From the NCBI RefSeq assembly GCF_947036865.1, contig NZ_CAMQSF010000036.1, positions 1 through 36,426 on the forward strand: a stretch of 36,426 nt of DNA, written 5' to 3'. Both the position numbers and the translations under genes were made by a program. Below are positions 17,317 to 25,007 of this stretch, one piece after another. The notes beneath the pieces are model-generated. The model saw only the letters and a program-made list of their open reading frames with translations. It had not been told where the DNA came from and did no database searches. This DNA comes from an uncultured Caulobacter sp. Lineage in GTDB: Bacteria > Pseudomonadota > Alphaproteobacteria > Caulobacterales > Caulobacteraceae. Within the stretch, counting starts at the first letter, position 1, and every line of letters starts with the position of its first letter.

Positions 17317-17796
17317 TCAGGCCTGTCGGGCGCGCCAGGCGGCGATCAGGGCGATGGGCAAGCCGACCACGAACAGATGAGCCGACAGATTGTTGACGAA
17401 GGTCGCCAGCACGAAGGGCCCGCCGTGATTGGCGTTCGACAGCGGGACAACGCCGTACTTCATCGCCACGAAGGTGGCCGCGCCATAGGCCAGCCCCATC
17501 GTCACCGGCCGCTTGATCAGGATCGGCAGGCGCAGGCTGGCCAGCACGTAGCAGGCGACCATTCCGGTCATGATGACGTAGTGGGCGGCCAGGCCGAGCG
17601 CCGCCGCGCCGGCCCCGCCGGTGAACGCCGCCTTGCCCAGCAGGCCGCTGGCCACGCCCTGAAAGACGCGCTCGGGCGCCACCCCCTTGGTGACGCCCCA
17701 ATAGACGCAGGCCTCGGTGATATCGAGCGTGCCGGCGACGGCCGCGCCCAACAGGATGGTCAGCGCCACATGGCGCGGCGACTTGGCGGCTTCCAT
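17317..17796 (-). CDS. integral membrane protein of unknown function
   Basis: A 159-residue protein with four predicted membrane segments: about 10-30 (VALTILLGAAVAGTLDITEA), 55-75 (GGAGAAALGLAAHYVIMTGM) running into 75-90 (VACYVLASLRLPILI), 96-112 (VTMGLAYGAATFVAMKY) and 130-155 (FVNNLSAHLFVVGLPIALIA). The charged pair in TLDITE inside the first helix and SAHLFVVGLPIAL are distinctive, but I cannot assign a family. The ATG at 17796 has GGGAG about 8 nt upstream; the frame is open further up but that part is Arg-rich and overlaps a small hairpin (TCCCTC-GAC-GGGAGG). A 166-nt AT-rich gap separates this gene's end from the start of the gene at 16620-17150. Confidence 0.8.
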   Translation of the reverse strand: MEAAKSPRHVALTILLGAAVAGTLDITEACVYWGVTKGVAPERVFQGVASGLLGKAAFTGGAGAAALGLAAHYVIMTGMVACYVLASLRLPILIKRPVTMGLAYGAATFVAMKYGVVPLSNANHGGPFVLATFVNNLSAHLFVVGLPIALIAAWRARQA

Positions 17797-17869
17797 GACG
17801 TCTCTCCCTCGACGGGAGGGATTTAACCACGAATCCGCGCGAGGCCGGCGCCGTTTCGTCGCGCCGCGA

Positions 17870-18214
17870 TCACTCTGGAGCGTCTTCCGGCTCGGCCGAG
17901 CGGCGCGGCCGGCGGCCAAAGCCGCGCCGCATCGCCTTGGCCTCGCCGCCCTTCTTCTCGTCCTTGGCCTTGCGGGCGATTTCCTTGAGCTTGATCGTCT
18001 GGTTGCCCGACAGGGCCTGACCCCGCGCGCCCTTTTCGGGATCGGCGAAGGCGCGGCCGTAGGTCTCGACCCGCTCGGCGACGCTGGTAAGGAACTCGCC
18101 CTCCCATTCGGAGAGCTCGACGCCCGACTTCTCGGCCGCGCGACGGGCCCGCTTGAGGGCGTTCAGCGCGGCCCGCTTGGCTTGTTCCTTGGGATCGGGC
18201 GGCTTGGCGCGCAT
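17870..18214 (-). CDS. small highly charged protein of unknown function
   Basis: A 114-residue cytoplasmic protein very rich in Lys, Arg, Glu and Ala. The centre has a helical pattern (ELSEWEGEFLTSVAERVETY) followed by GRAFADPEKGARGQALSGNQ and TIKLKEIARKAKDEKKG; the C-terminal 30 residues are basic and low complexity (GFGRRPRRSAEPEDAPE). No known domain is recognised. It lies 66 nt downstream of gapR on the same strand and could be co-transcribed with it. The coding pattern has strong third-position GC and no competing frame is better, so I think the gene is real, though its function is unknown. Confidence 0.7.
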   Translation of the reverse strand: MRAKPPDPKEQAKRAALNALKRARRAAEKSGVELSEWEGEFLTSVAERVETYGRAFADPEKGARGQALSGNQTIKLKEIARKAKDEKKGGEAKAMRRGFGRRPRRSAEPEDAPE

Positions 18215-18280
18215 CCGGGAAGCCTAACGCGCGCCTCGCCAAGCGCAAATCCTCCCCCGAGCGGGAGAGGACCTAGGGAC

Positions 18281-18550
18281 TTAGATCTCGCCGATGGCCG
18301 ACAGATAGAGGTCGAGGATCGCGTCCTCTTCCTGGCGCTTGGCGCGGTCCTGCTTGCGCAGGCGCACGACCTTCTTCAGCACCTTGACGTCGAAGCCGTT
18401 GCCCTTGGCCTCGGCATAGACCTCCTTGATCTGCTCCATGATCTCGGCCTTCTCGACCTCGAGGCGCTCGACGCGCTCGATGATCGACTTCAGCTGGGTC
18501 TGGGCGGTGGAGTTCAGGACATCGGCGTGGGGAATGGCGTCGTCGGCCAT
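18281..18550 (-). CDS. gapR: GapR family chromosome-structuring protein (DUF2312)
   Basis: An 89-residue, mostly alpha-helical protein whose whole length matches the DUF2312/GapR pattern: STAQTQLKSIIERVERLEVE, then EIMEQIKEVYAEAKGNGFDV, KVLKKVVRLRKQDRAKRQEE and the terminal DAILDLYLSAIGEI. GapR of C. crescentus is an essential nucleoid-associated protein that clamps around overtwisted DNA ahead of replication and transcription and stimulates type II topoisomerases. The Lys/Arg-rich helix (KVLKKVVRLRKQDRAKR) supplies the DNA contacts in that model. Length equals the C. crescentus protein as I remember it. It lies 89 nt downstream of a dehydrogenase gene and 66 nt upstream of a charged unknown protein, all on the same strand. 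Confidence 0.95.
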   Translation of the reverse strand: MADDAIPHADVLNSTAQTQLKSIIERVERLEVEKAEIMEQIKEVYAEAKGNGFDVKVLKKVVRLRKQDRAKRQEEDAILDLYLSAIGEI

Positions 18551-18639
18551 GCGGGCGTCTCGCGGAAAGGCTGGAAATCGGAGGCGCGGAACCTAGTTCG
18601 AAGCCGCGCCGCTGGGAAGCGCGATTCAGCGGCTATCCC

Positions 18640-19515
18640 CTACCGTCCTTCCACCCGCGCCCGGGCGACCTCGGCCAGGGCCGCCAGGTCCAGGTCCTTG
18701 TCCTCGCCGCCCAGCAGCATCTCCAGGCTGGCCTCGGCCAGATCGGCGAGCGGCATGGACAGGCCCTTGGCCTCCGCCGCGTCGAGAACCAGGCGCACGT
18801 CCTTCAGGCCCAGCGCCGCGCCGAAGCCGGGCGGGCTGTAGCGGCGCTCGGCGATCATGCCGCCATAGATCTTGTAGATCGGCGCGGCGAACAGGGTGCT
18901 GGACAGCATCTCCAGCAGGTCGGGGGCCTCGACGCCATAGGCCTCGCCCAGTGCCACGGCCTCGCCCATGGCCTCGATAGCCGAGACGATCATGAAATTG
19001 CCGGCCAGCTTCAGGGCGTTGGCGCGGACCGGGTCCTCGCCCAGCGGCCAGACCTTGGCGGCCAGAGTCTCCAGCGTCGGCAGGGCGCTGGCCACGGCCT
19101 CGGGCGCGCCGGCGGCCAGCACGTTGAGGCCGCCAGCTTGCGCCACGGGCGGCCGGCCGAACACCGGCGCGGCGACATAGCCGAGGCCAAGCTCGGCGTG
19201 CAGGGCCGCCAGCTCGGCGGCGAAGGCCGTCGAGATCGTCGCATGGTTGACGTGGAGGACGCCCTTGCGCGCCCGGGCCAAGGCTCCGCTGTCGATCAGC
19301 ACCTCGCGCATGGCCGCGTCGTGGGCCAGCATGGAGAGCACGATGTCGGCGCCGAACACCTCGTCGACGGTCGCGGCCGGCGTGGCGCCCTCGGCGGCCA
19401 AGGCGTCGACGATGGCCCGCGAGCGGTTCCACACCAGCACCGTCTCGCCCTTCGCCAAAAGGTTGCGAGCCATGGCCGCGCCCATGGCGCCCAGGCCGAT
19501 GAAACCGATGGTCAT
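18640..19515 (-). CDS. NAD(P)-dependent beta-hydroxyacid dehydrogenase family protein
   Basis: A 291-residue oxidoreductase of the 3-hydroxyisobutyrate dehydrogenase/6-phosphogluconate dehydrogenase superfamily. The Rossmann fingerprint GLGAMG (7-12) opens the protein, followed by VWNRS (28-32), which suits NADP binding because an Arg follows the second strand. VNHATIST (89-96) corresponds to the substrate-binding loop, and the catalytic lysine is K169 in NALKLAGNF. The PVFGRPPVA segment takes the place of the usual PVSGG motif, as in the imine-reductase or succinic-semialdehyde-reductase-like branch. The substrate is unknown. The start at 19515 is fixed by the fold beginning MTIGFIGLG; the frame upstream runs into a palindromic repeat. 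Confidence 0.9.
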   Translation of the reverse strand: MTIGFIGLGAMGAAMARNLLAKGETVLVWNRSRAIVDALAAEGATPAATVDEVFGADIVLSMLAHDAAMREVLIDSGALARARKGVLHVNHATISTAFAAELAALHAELGLGYVAAPVFGRPPVAQAGGLNVLAAGAPEAVASALPTLETLAAKVWPLGEDPVRANALKLAGNFMIVSAIEAMGEAVALGEAYGVEAPDLLEMLSSTLFAAPIYKIYGGMIAERRYSPPGFGAALGLKDVRLVLDAAEAKGLSMPLADLAEASLEMLLGGEDKDLDLAALAEVARARVEGR

Positions 19516-19560
19516 GTGGGAACTCCGTCTAGGGTCGCCCGAAGGGGGTTGGAACCGAAA

Positions 19561-19589
19561 CCTCGCCCTTCGACAAGCTCGGGGTGAGG
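19561..19589. repeat. solo REP-like palindrome
   Basis: A single 29-nt arm of the same palindrome family found in facing pairs at 8508-8593, 12573-12658 and 21890-21974. It differs from the 8508 arm at one base (GCTCGGGG for GCTCAGGG). No facing partner is found in the next 100 nt on either side. It lies 36 nt after the stop codon of the HAD gene (minus strand). Confidence 0.9.
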
Positions 19590-19625
19590 TTTCCACTCAG
19601 CCGCGGTGAACGGTCGTCGCGGCGA

Positions 19626-20243
19626 TCAGAGCAGGCCATGTCGCTCGACCGCGCCGCGCAGCCGCGCCGGGTCGGTGAAGTGATGCGTATGGAATCCCAA
19701 CGCCTCTGCGGCCTCGATGTTCTTGAGACTATCGTCGATGAACAGCAGATCGGACGCCGCCAGCCCCGTCCGCTCCAGCACGATCTCGTAGATGCGGCGA
19801 TCCGGCTTGATCACGCCCTCGTCGCCCGAGACGATCGCGTCGCGGAAATGGGCGAAATGGGCGGGGGAGACCGCCTGGACGACCGGCCACTTGGATTGGG
19901 GCATGTTGGTCAGGGCGAACTGTGGCGTGTCGCGCGCCGCCAGGGCCTCGATCACCGCCGCCGTCTCCGGTATCGGCCCCGACAGCATCTCGTCGAACCG
20001 CGCGTCCCAGGCGCGGATCACCGCCGCGTGCTCGGGGAAGCGTTCGATTAGCGGCGCGGCGTTGTCGGCGAACGACACGCCCCGGTCATGCGCGACGTGC
20101 CAATCCAGGGTGCAGACATGCGAAAGGAACCGGTCGAGATCGGCCGGTTCCTTGAAGATCTTCGCGTAGAGCGCGCGGGGATCCCAGCGCACGATGACAT
20201 TGCCGACGTCCCAGAGAACGGCTCTGGGACCCGTGGGCGTCAT
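19626..20243 (-). CDS. HAD family hydrolase (YihX-like subgroup)
   Basis: A 205-residue HAD-IA phosphatase-like protein. Motif I is VLWDVGNVIVRWDP with nucleophile D12; the second Asp of the DxD pattern is replaced by Gly (DVG), as in the YihX-type sugar-phosphate phosphatases. Motif II is ALTNMP, motif III is the lysine in GVIKPDRRIYE, and motif IV is FIDDSLKNIEAA. It would dephosphorylate a small sugar phosphate or related metabolite; specificity is unknown. The ATG overlaps the rpmJ stop codon by one base (TGATG), which fixes the start and implies coupled translation with ribosomal protein L36. A solo palindromic repeat follows the gene. Confidence 0.92.
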   Translation of the reverse strand: MTPTGPRAVLWDVGNVIVRWDPRALYAKIFKEPADLDRFLSHVCTLDWHVAHDRGVSFADNAAPLIERFPEHAAVIRAWDARFDEMLSGPIPETAAVIEALAARDTPQFALTNMPQSKWPVVQAVSPAHFAHFRDAIVSGDEGVIKPDRRIYEIVLERTGLAASDLLFIDDSLKNIEAAEALGFHTHHFTDPARLRGAVERHGLL

Positions 20244-20368
20244 CAGCCTTGCTTGGCCTTGAAGCGCGGGTCGGTCTTGTTGATGATGTAGATGACGCCC
20301 TTGCGGCGAACCATCTTGCAGTCGCGGTGGCGACCCTTCAGCGACTTCAGCGAGCTGCGAACCTTCAT
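20243..20368 (-). CDS. rpmJ: 50S ribosomal protein L36
   Basis: A 41-residue ribosomal protein: [20 protein letters not shown], then [21 protein letters not shown] to the stop. The length and the single cysteine are those of the alphaproteobacterial L36 type that has lost the zinc-binding cysteines. The stop TGA (20245-20243) overlaps the HAD start. The gene is divergent from the lytic transglycosylase gene, with 211 nt between their starts, and that gap must hold its promoter; AGAGACGGTC precedes the ATG. Confidence 0.96.
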
Positions 20369-20579
20369 GACCGTCTCTGTCTGTACTCAGCGGAGAGGTT
20401 CGGGCGCGCACGAGATGACGGCCGGAACATCCGGGTGTTTCGGAGGCGGTGCGTATAAGCAGGACGCGGCCCGGAGTCAATGCGCGGAAGGGCCTTTCGC
20501 GCAAGCTTTCCAAGGAACTTCACCCGTCTGGCGCGCTTGTGATTGAACCCGTCGCCAGAACCCCGGTAGCTTTCCCCGC

Positions 20580-21881
20580 ATGGCTCTCGATCGTCGCGTC
20601 TTTCTCGTTCTCCTGCTCGCCGGCTGCGCGGACACCTCGCCGCAGGGACCTCTGACGGCGGTCGCCCCGCCGCCGCCGCCCGCGCCCAAGCCCCAGACGC
20701 CGACCGGCCCCGCGCCGACGCCTCAGACCCCGGTCCCGACCGGCGAGCTGTCGTTCGACACCTGGCTGGCGGACTTCCGCGTCCGCGCCCTCGCCGCCGG
20801 CCTGTCGCCCGCCCTGCTGGACCGCGAGCTGTCGGGCGTCACCCCCGACCCCAAGGTCATCAGCCTGGACAGCCGCCAGCCGGAATTCTCCAAGCCGGTC
20901 GGCGACTATGTCCGGGGCGTGATCAGCGACGACCGGGTCGCCGTGGGCCGCGCCAAGCGCGAGCAGCTGACCTTCCTGCCGGCGATCGAGGCCCGCTATG
21001 GCGTGCCGCGCGACATCCTCCTGGCCGTCTGGGCCATGGAGTCGGCGTTCGGCCAGCTGCAGGGCAATTTCGACGTCGTCCGCTCGATGGTCAGCCTGGC
21101 CGCCGACGGCCGTCGCCGCGCCTGGGCCGAGGGCGAGCTGATCGCGGCCCTGAAGATCATCGATTCGGGCGAGGTGACCCGCGCGCAGCTCAAGGGCTCG
21201 TGGGCCGGGGCCATGGGCCAGACCCAGTTCATCCCGTCGAGCTATCGCTCCACGGCGGTGGACTTCGACGGCGACGGCCGACGCGACATCTGGAGCTCCG
21301 ACGCCGACAGCCTGGCCTCGGCGGCCAATCTGCTGGTCAAGGGCGGCTGGAAGCGCGACGTGGGCTGGGCCAAGGAGGTGATCCTGCCGGCCGGCTTCGA
21401 CTATGCGGTCACCGAGGTCGAAAAGCAGCTTCCCGCCTGGTGGGAGGCGCGGGGCGTGCGGCGGGCCGACGGCCTGCCCTGGACGGCCCAGGACGCCGCC
21501 TCGCCGGCCATGCTGCTCTTGCCGGCGGGCGCGGCTGGGCCGGCCTTCCTGGCCCTGCCGAACCATTTCGCGATCCGGACCTACAACAACTCGACCGCCT
21601 ACGCCCTGGGCATCGGGCTGCTGGCCGACCGCTTCGCCGGCGGCGGGCCGCTGGTCACGCCCTGGCCCGTCGAGACGCCGCTGTCGCTGTCGGACCGGAT
21701 GGCCGCCCAGATCGCCCTGGCCCGGGTCGGCTTCGACCCCGGCCCCGCCGACGGCGTCATCGGCGCCGGCACCCGCAAGGCCCTGCGCGCTTGGCAGCAG
21801 AGCCAGCGCCTGCCCGCCGACGGCTATCTGTCGAACGACATGGTGGCGCGGCTGAAGGCCCAGGCGGGGATCGCGCCGTAG
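20580..21881 (+). CDS. lytic murein transglycosylase, MltB-like lipoprotein
   Basis: A 433-residue lipoprotein. The short signal peptide ends in the lipobox LLLAGC, with the lipidated C16; Ala at +2 points to outer-membrane sorting. A proline-rich linker (29-53) leads to an SLT_2/MltB domain (about 57-370) with the catalytic glutamate E154 in VWAMESAFG and the conserved SWAGAMGQTQFIPSSY (family core GAMGQTQFIPS). A peptidoglycan-binding domain closes the protein (375-430; GPADGVIGAGTRKALRAWQQ). It would cleave the glycan strand of peptidoglycan to 1,6-anhydro-muropeptides during growth or recycling. It is convergent with the epimerase gene, and a REP-like element lies between them. Confidence 0.95.
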   Translation: MALDRRVFLVLLLAGCADTSPQGPLTAVAPPPPPAPKPQTPTGPAPTPQTPVPTGELSFDTWLADFRVRALAAGLSPALLDRELSGVTPDPKVISLDSRQPEFSKPVGDYVRGVISDDRVAVGRAKREQLTFLPAIEARYGVPRDILLAVWAMESAFGQLQGNFDVVRSMVSLAADGRRRAWAEGELIAALKIIDSGEVTRAQLKGSWAGAMGQTQFIPSSYRSTAVDFDGDGRRDIWSSDADSLASAANLLVKGGWKRDVGWAKEVILPAGFDYAVTEVEKQLPAWWEARGVRRADGLPWTAQDAASPAMLLLPAGAAGPAFLALPNHFAIRTYNNSTAYALGIGLLADRFAGGGPLVTPWPVETPLSLSDRMAAQIALARVGFDPGPADGVIGAGTRKALRAWQQSQRLPADGYLSNDMVARLKAQAGIAP

Positions 21882-21889
21882 GGGGAAAA

Positions 21890-21974
21890 CCTCGCCCTTC
21901 GACAGGCTCAGGGTGAGGTTTTCTCGCGCCCGAGCCGAAATACGTCCTCACCCTGAGCTTGTCGAAGGGCGAGG
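21890..21974. repeat. REP-like element: two facing 29-nt palindromes
   Basis: The arms at 21890-21918 and 21946-21974 are reverse complements except for one base (GACAGGCTC against GACAAGCTC), with a 27-nt spacer. The element fills the gap between two convergent genes almost exactly: it starts 8 nt after the transglycosylase stop and ends 18 nt before the epimerase stop. It may act as a shared transcript end, although no U-tract is present. Confidence 0.95.
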
Positions 21975-21992
21975 ACGGCTCCGCGCGTGGTT

Positions 21993-22841
21993 CTAGGCGC
22001 TTGTTATCTCCATCCAGATCGACCGCCGCTGGCCCGGCTTCAGCACGACCATCCCCGTCTCGCCCGCGCCGAACGGATCGGGCCGGCTGGCGCAGGGCTC
22101 GACGCACAGGAAACCCTGGCCTGGCGGGACATAGACGTGCAGCCAGCGGCAGTCGGCCGAGGCGGTGACGACGGTGTCCGGCCGGCCGGGGGCCGTCAGC
22201 GTCGCCCGCTGGTCCCAGCCCGTATAGCAGTGGTCGATCAGGTCGTGGCCCGCCACCGGCGCGCCCGCCGCCCAGTCCGGACCCCAGACGCCCGCGTGAT
22301 GGATCGTCGGCAGCACCTCGGCGTCGATCAGCCAGACGCCGTCGTTGGCGGCCGTCAGCGTCTCGCCCGGCGCGGCGGGGAAGTAGGGGTGGAAGCCCAG
22401 GCCCGCCGGCATGGCGGCCTCGCCCGTGTTGGTCACGGTGAGCTCGGCGCGCAAGCCCGTCTCGCTCAGCGTGAACCGTTGTTCGGCGCGGTAGGCCCAA
22501 GGCCAGGCGTCGGGCGCGTGCGCATAGGACAGCAGCGCCTCGCCGTCGGCGGCCGTCTCGACCGTCCAGGCCGCGCGCCAGCCCTGGCCGTGCAGCGGAT
22601 GCGGGTGATCGCCCAGGTTCGGCGGCAGCACAACCTCGCGCCCCTCGAACGCGAAGCGGCCTTGGGGAATGCGGTTGCAGAACGGGACCAGCGGGAAACA
22701 GGCCGCCTCGAGCGCGTCGCGCGCGCCCGCCGCCATCGGCCTGAGCACGTTCCGTCCGCCGACCGTGAAGCTCGCCACCGCGCCGCCGACCTCGGGCGCG
22801 AACGTCAGGCGCGCCTGGCCCTTCTCAATGGCGATCGTCAT
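21993..22841 (-). CDS. aldose 1-epimerase family protein
   Basis: A 282-residue mutarotase-fold protein. It has the substrate-site pattern HPLHGQGWRAAW with H84 and R89, and GLGFHPYFP near residue 160 with the second conserved His. The early CFPLVPFCNRIPQGRFAF (core PFCNRI) matches the family's P-x-x-N-R-I motif. Aldose 1-epimerase members interconvert alpha and beta anomers of sugars such as glucose and galactose; exact substrate unknown. The ATG at 22841 is chosen because the fold starts there; the frame upstream runs into the divergent promoter region before the YcaQ-type gene, 68 nt away. Confidence 0.9.
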   Translation of the reverse strand: MTIAIEKGQARLTFAPEVGGAVASFTVGGRNVLRPMAAGARDALEAACFPLVPFCNRIPQGRFAFEGREVVLPPNLGDHPHPLHGQGWRAAWTVETAADGEALLSYAHAPDAWPWAYRAEQRFTLSETGLRAELTVTNTGEAAMPAGLGFHPYFPAAPGETLTAANDGVWLIDAEVLPTIHHAGVWGPDWAAGAPVAGHDLIDHCYTGWDQRATLTAPGRPDTVVTASADCRWLHVYVPPGQGFLCVEPCASRPDPFGAGETGMVVLKPGQRRSIWMEITSA

Positions 22842-22909
22842 GCGGCTCCCCCGGATGTGAGCGGTCTCACTGCCTTGCGCCTCCGACCGGCGCAAGCTCA
22901 ACTGCGGTC

Positions 22910-24103
22910 ATGAGCGAAACTCTTTCCGCCCCGGCGGCGCGCCGCATCGCGCTGGCGGCGCAAGGGTTCGGGCGGCCTCGGCCGGCCGCCCCCGGCCGGC
23001 GCCATCTGCTCTCGACGATCGAGACCCTGGGCGTCGTGCAGATCGACTCGGTCAATGTGCTGTCGCGCTCTCATTACCTGCCGTTCTTCGCGCGTCTGGG
23101 CCCCTATGACCGCGCGCTGCTGGACGAGCTGGCATGGGGGAAAAAGCGCGCCCTGGCTGAGTACTGGGCGCACGAAGCCTCGCTGACCCCGCTCTGGATC
23201 CATCCGCACCTGCGCTGGCGGATGCGGGACGCGCTGGACGGGGTCGGCGTGTGGAAGAACGTGTCCGGCTTCATGCGCGGGCACGCCGACTTCATCGAGC
23301 AGGCCCTGACCGCCGTCGCCGAGCGCGGCCCGCTGGCGGCCTCGGAACTGAATCTGGGGCGCAAGGGCGAAGGCGGCTGGTGGGGCTGGAGCGAGGGCAA
23401 GCGGGCGATGGAGTGCCTGTTCTGGACCGGCCGCCTGACCACCGCCACGCGCCGGGCCAGCTTCGAGCGGGTCTATGATCTGCCGGAAAGAGCCTTGCCA
23501 TCGATCAGTCGGACCCCGACGCCCGACCGCGGCGAGGCCCATCGCTCCCTGCTGGCGACCGCCGGCCGGGCGATGGGCGTGGCCACCGAACGGGACCTGC
23601 GAGACTATTTCCGCCTTGGTCCGGCCGACACCCGCAAGGCGCTGGCCGAACTCGTCGAGGACGGGATCCTGACGCCGGTTCAGGTCGAGGGATGGAACCA
23701 GCCGGCCTATCTCTGGCCAGAGACCCGCCGGCCCCGCGCCATCAAGGCCGACGCCCTGCTCTCGCCGTTCGACAACCTGATCTGGTTCCGTGAACGGACC
23801 GAGCGGCTGTTCGGCGTCCGCGTGCGGCTGGAAATCTACACCCCGGCCCACAAGCGCACTCACGGCTACTACGTGCTGCCGTTCCTGCAGGACGAGGCGA
23901 TCACCGCGCGCGTCGACCTGAAGGCCGACCGCCAGGCGGGCAAGCTCCGCGTCCTCGCCGCTCACGCCGAACCCGGCGCGGACGACCAGACCGCCGGCCG
24001 CCTGGCCAGCGCGTTGGCGCTGATGGCGTCGTGGCTAGGATTAGCGGAGGTCCAGATTCACCTAAAAGGCGATCTGGCGACCCATTTAGAGGCGTTCTTC
24101 TAG
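22910..24103 (+). CDS. YcaQ/AlkX-type winged-helix DNA glycosylase family protein
   Basis: A 397-residue protein of the HTH_42/YcaQ superfamily. The N-terminus LSAPAARRIALAAQGF and the VVQIDSVNVLSRSHYLPFFA stretch (residues 42-61) match the family; QID (44-46) is the QxD motif used by E. coli YcaQ, which unhooks DNA interstrand crosslinks, and by Streptomyces AlkZ, which removes azinomycin adducts. It continues with EYWAHEASLTP, another conserved patch, and ENGxW-like WNQPAYLWPETR. DNA-crosslink repair is therefore the likely role, by family. It stands alone on the plus strand between the epimerase gene and the sensor operon. Confidence 0.88.
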   Translation: MSETLSAPAARRIALAAQGFGRPRPAAPGRRHLLSTIETLGVVQIDSVNVLSRSHYLPFFARLGPYDRALLDELAWGKKRALAEYWAHEASLTPLWIHPHLRWRMRDALDGVGVWKNVSGFMRGHADFIEQALTAVAERGPLAASELNLGRKGEGGWWGWSEGKRAMECLFWTGRLTTATRRASFERVYDLPERALPSISRTPTPDRGEAHRSLLATAGRAMGVATERDLRDYFRLGPADTRKALAELVEDGILTPVQVEGWNQPAYLWPETRRPRAIKADALLSPFDNLIWFRERTERLFGVRVRLEIYTPAHKRTHGYYVLPFLQDEAITARVDLKADRQAGKLRVLAAHAEPGADDQTAGRLASALALMASWLGLAEVQIHLKGDLATHLEAFF

Positions 24104-24132
24104 CCCGCCGACGCGATGACATCTCGACCGGA

Positions 24133-24152
24133 CTGTAAAGCATTGTAAAAAT
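24133..24152 (+). promoter_or_regulatory. tandem 10-bp direct repeat, candidate response-regulator box
   Basis: CTGTAAAGCA followed at once by TTGTAAAAAT gives two copies of YTGTAAA exactly 10 bp apart, one helical turn, in an AT-rich patch 143 bp upstream of the OmpR-type regulator gene. Response regulators of this family usually bind as dimers to direct repeats of 10-11 bp spacing, so autoregulation is plausible. No promoter could be fixed with confidence in the remaining gap; GTTATTAAT lies near 24187. Confidence 0.45.
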
Positions 24153-24295
24153 ACCGCCTTGAGTCGAGCAAGCTTGGCCGGAGCACGTTATTAATGAGTT
24201 GTTGGCCGTCTGCTCGTCGCCCCACCGACAGTGTGTCGGCCGCGGCGCGCCTCGCTCCCCCGCGAGGCGCGCCAGTTCCCAGCGTAAGTGAGCAA

Positions 24296-25006
24296 ATGAA
24301 AGTCGCGCTGCTCGACGACGATCCCAGTCACAACGATCTCGTCGCTTCGGTTCTGGACGCCGCCGGCTTCACCTGCACCAGCTTCACCGCCCCCTCGCGT
24401 CTGCTGGCGGAGCTGCGCAAGCAGACCTTCGACCTGATCATCCTCGACTGGAACATGCCGGAGCTGAGCGGGGTCGAGACCCTGAGGCTGCTGCGCGAGG
24501 ATCCCGTCACCGCCCCGCCCGTGCTGCTGCTGACCAGTCGCTCGGTCGAGGCCGACCTGGTCGAAGGGCTCAACGCCGGCGCCGACGACTACATCGTCAA
24601 GCCGCTGCAGCCGCAGGTGCTGTTGGCCCGGGTCAACGCCGTGGTCCGGCGCGTGCACAAGGCTCCGAGCCAGCCGTCCAGCGAGCAGCATGGCCCCTAT
24701 CGCCTGGACGCCGGCGCGCAGACCGCCAGTTGGGGCGGCCATGTGGAGGCCTTGACGCCCAAGGAGTTCCAGCTCGCCAGCCTGCTGTTCAACAACCTGT
24801 CCCGGCCCTTGTCGCGCGAGTATCTGCTGCGACGGATCTGGGGCCAGCGGCCGGACCTGGAGACCCGAACCCTGGACGCCCACGTCTCGCGGCTCAGGGC
24901 CAAGCTTCACCTGAGGCCCAGCAACGGTTTCCGGCTAAGCACCGTCTACGGCTTCGGCTATCGTCTGGAGGCATGCGAACCCGAGACCGGCGACGGGGGA
25001 GAGTAG
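24296..25006 (+). CDS. OmpR/PhoB family response regulator
   Basis: A 236-residue DNA-binding response regulator. The receiver (1-120) has the acidic pocket LLDDDP (D7-D9), phospho-acceptor D51 in LIILDWNMPE, T80 and K102 (YIVKPL), all expected for activity. The C-terminal winged helix (about 130-225) shows LTPKEFQLASLLFNN, SREYLLRRIWG, TLDAHVSRLRAKL and the wing LSTVYGFGYRLE. The ATG at 24296 is chosen because the receiver begins there. The stop is followed after one base by the LysM-FecR gene, so the three genes to 28629 form one operon. The partner kinase is almost surely the CHASE2 kinase at its end. Confidence 0.95.
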   Translation: MKVALLDDDPSHNDLVASVLDAAGFTCTSFTAPSRLLAELRKQTFDLIILDWNMPELSGVETLRLLREDPVTAPPVLLLTSRSVEADLVEGLNAGADDYIVKPLQPQVLLARVNAVVRRVHKAPSQPSSEQHGPYRLDAGAQTASWGGHVEALTPKEFQLASLLFNNLSRPLSREYLLRRIWGQRPDLETRTLDAHVSRLRAKLHLRPSNGFRLSTVYGFGYRLEACEPETGDGGE

Positions 25007-25007
25007 A

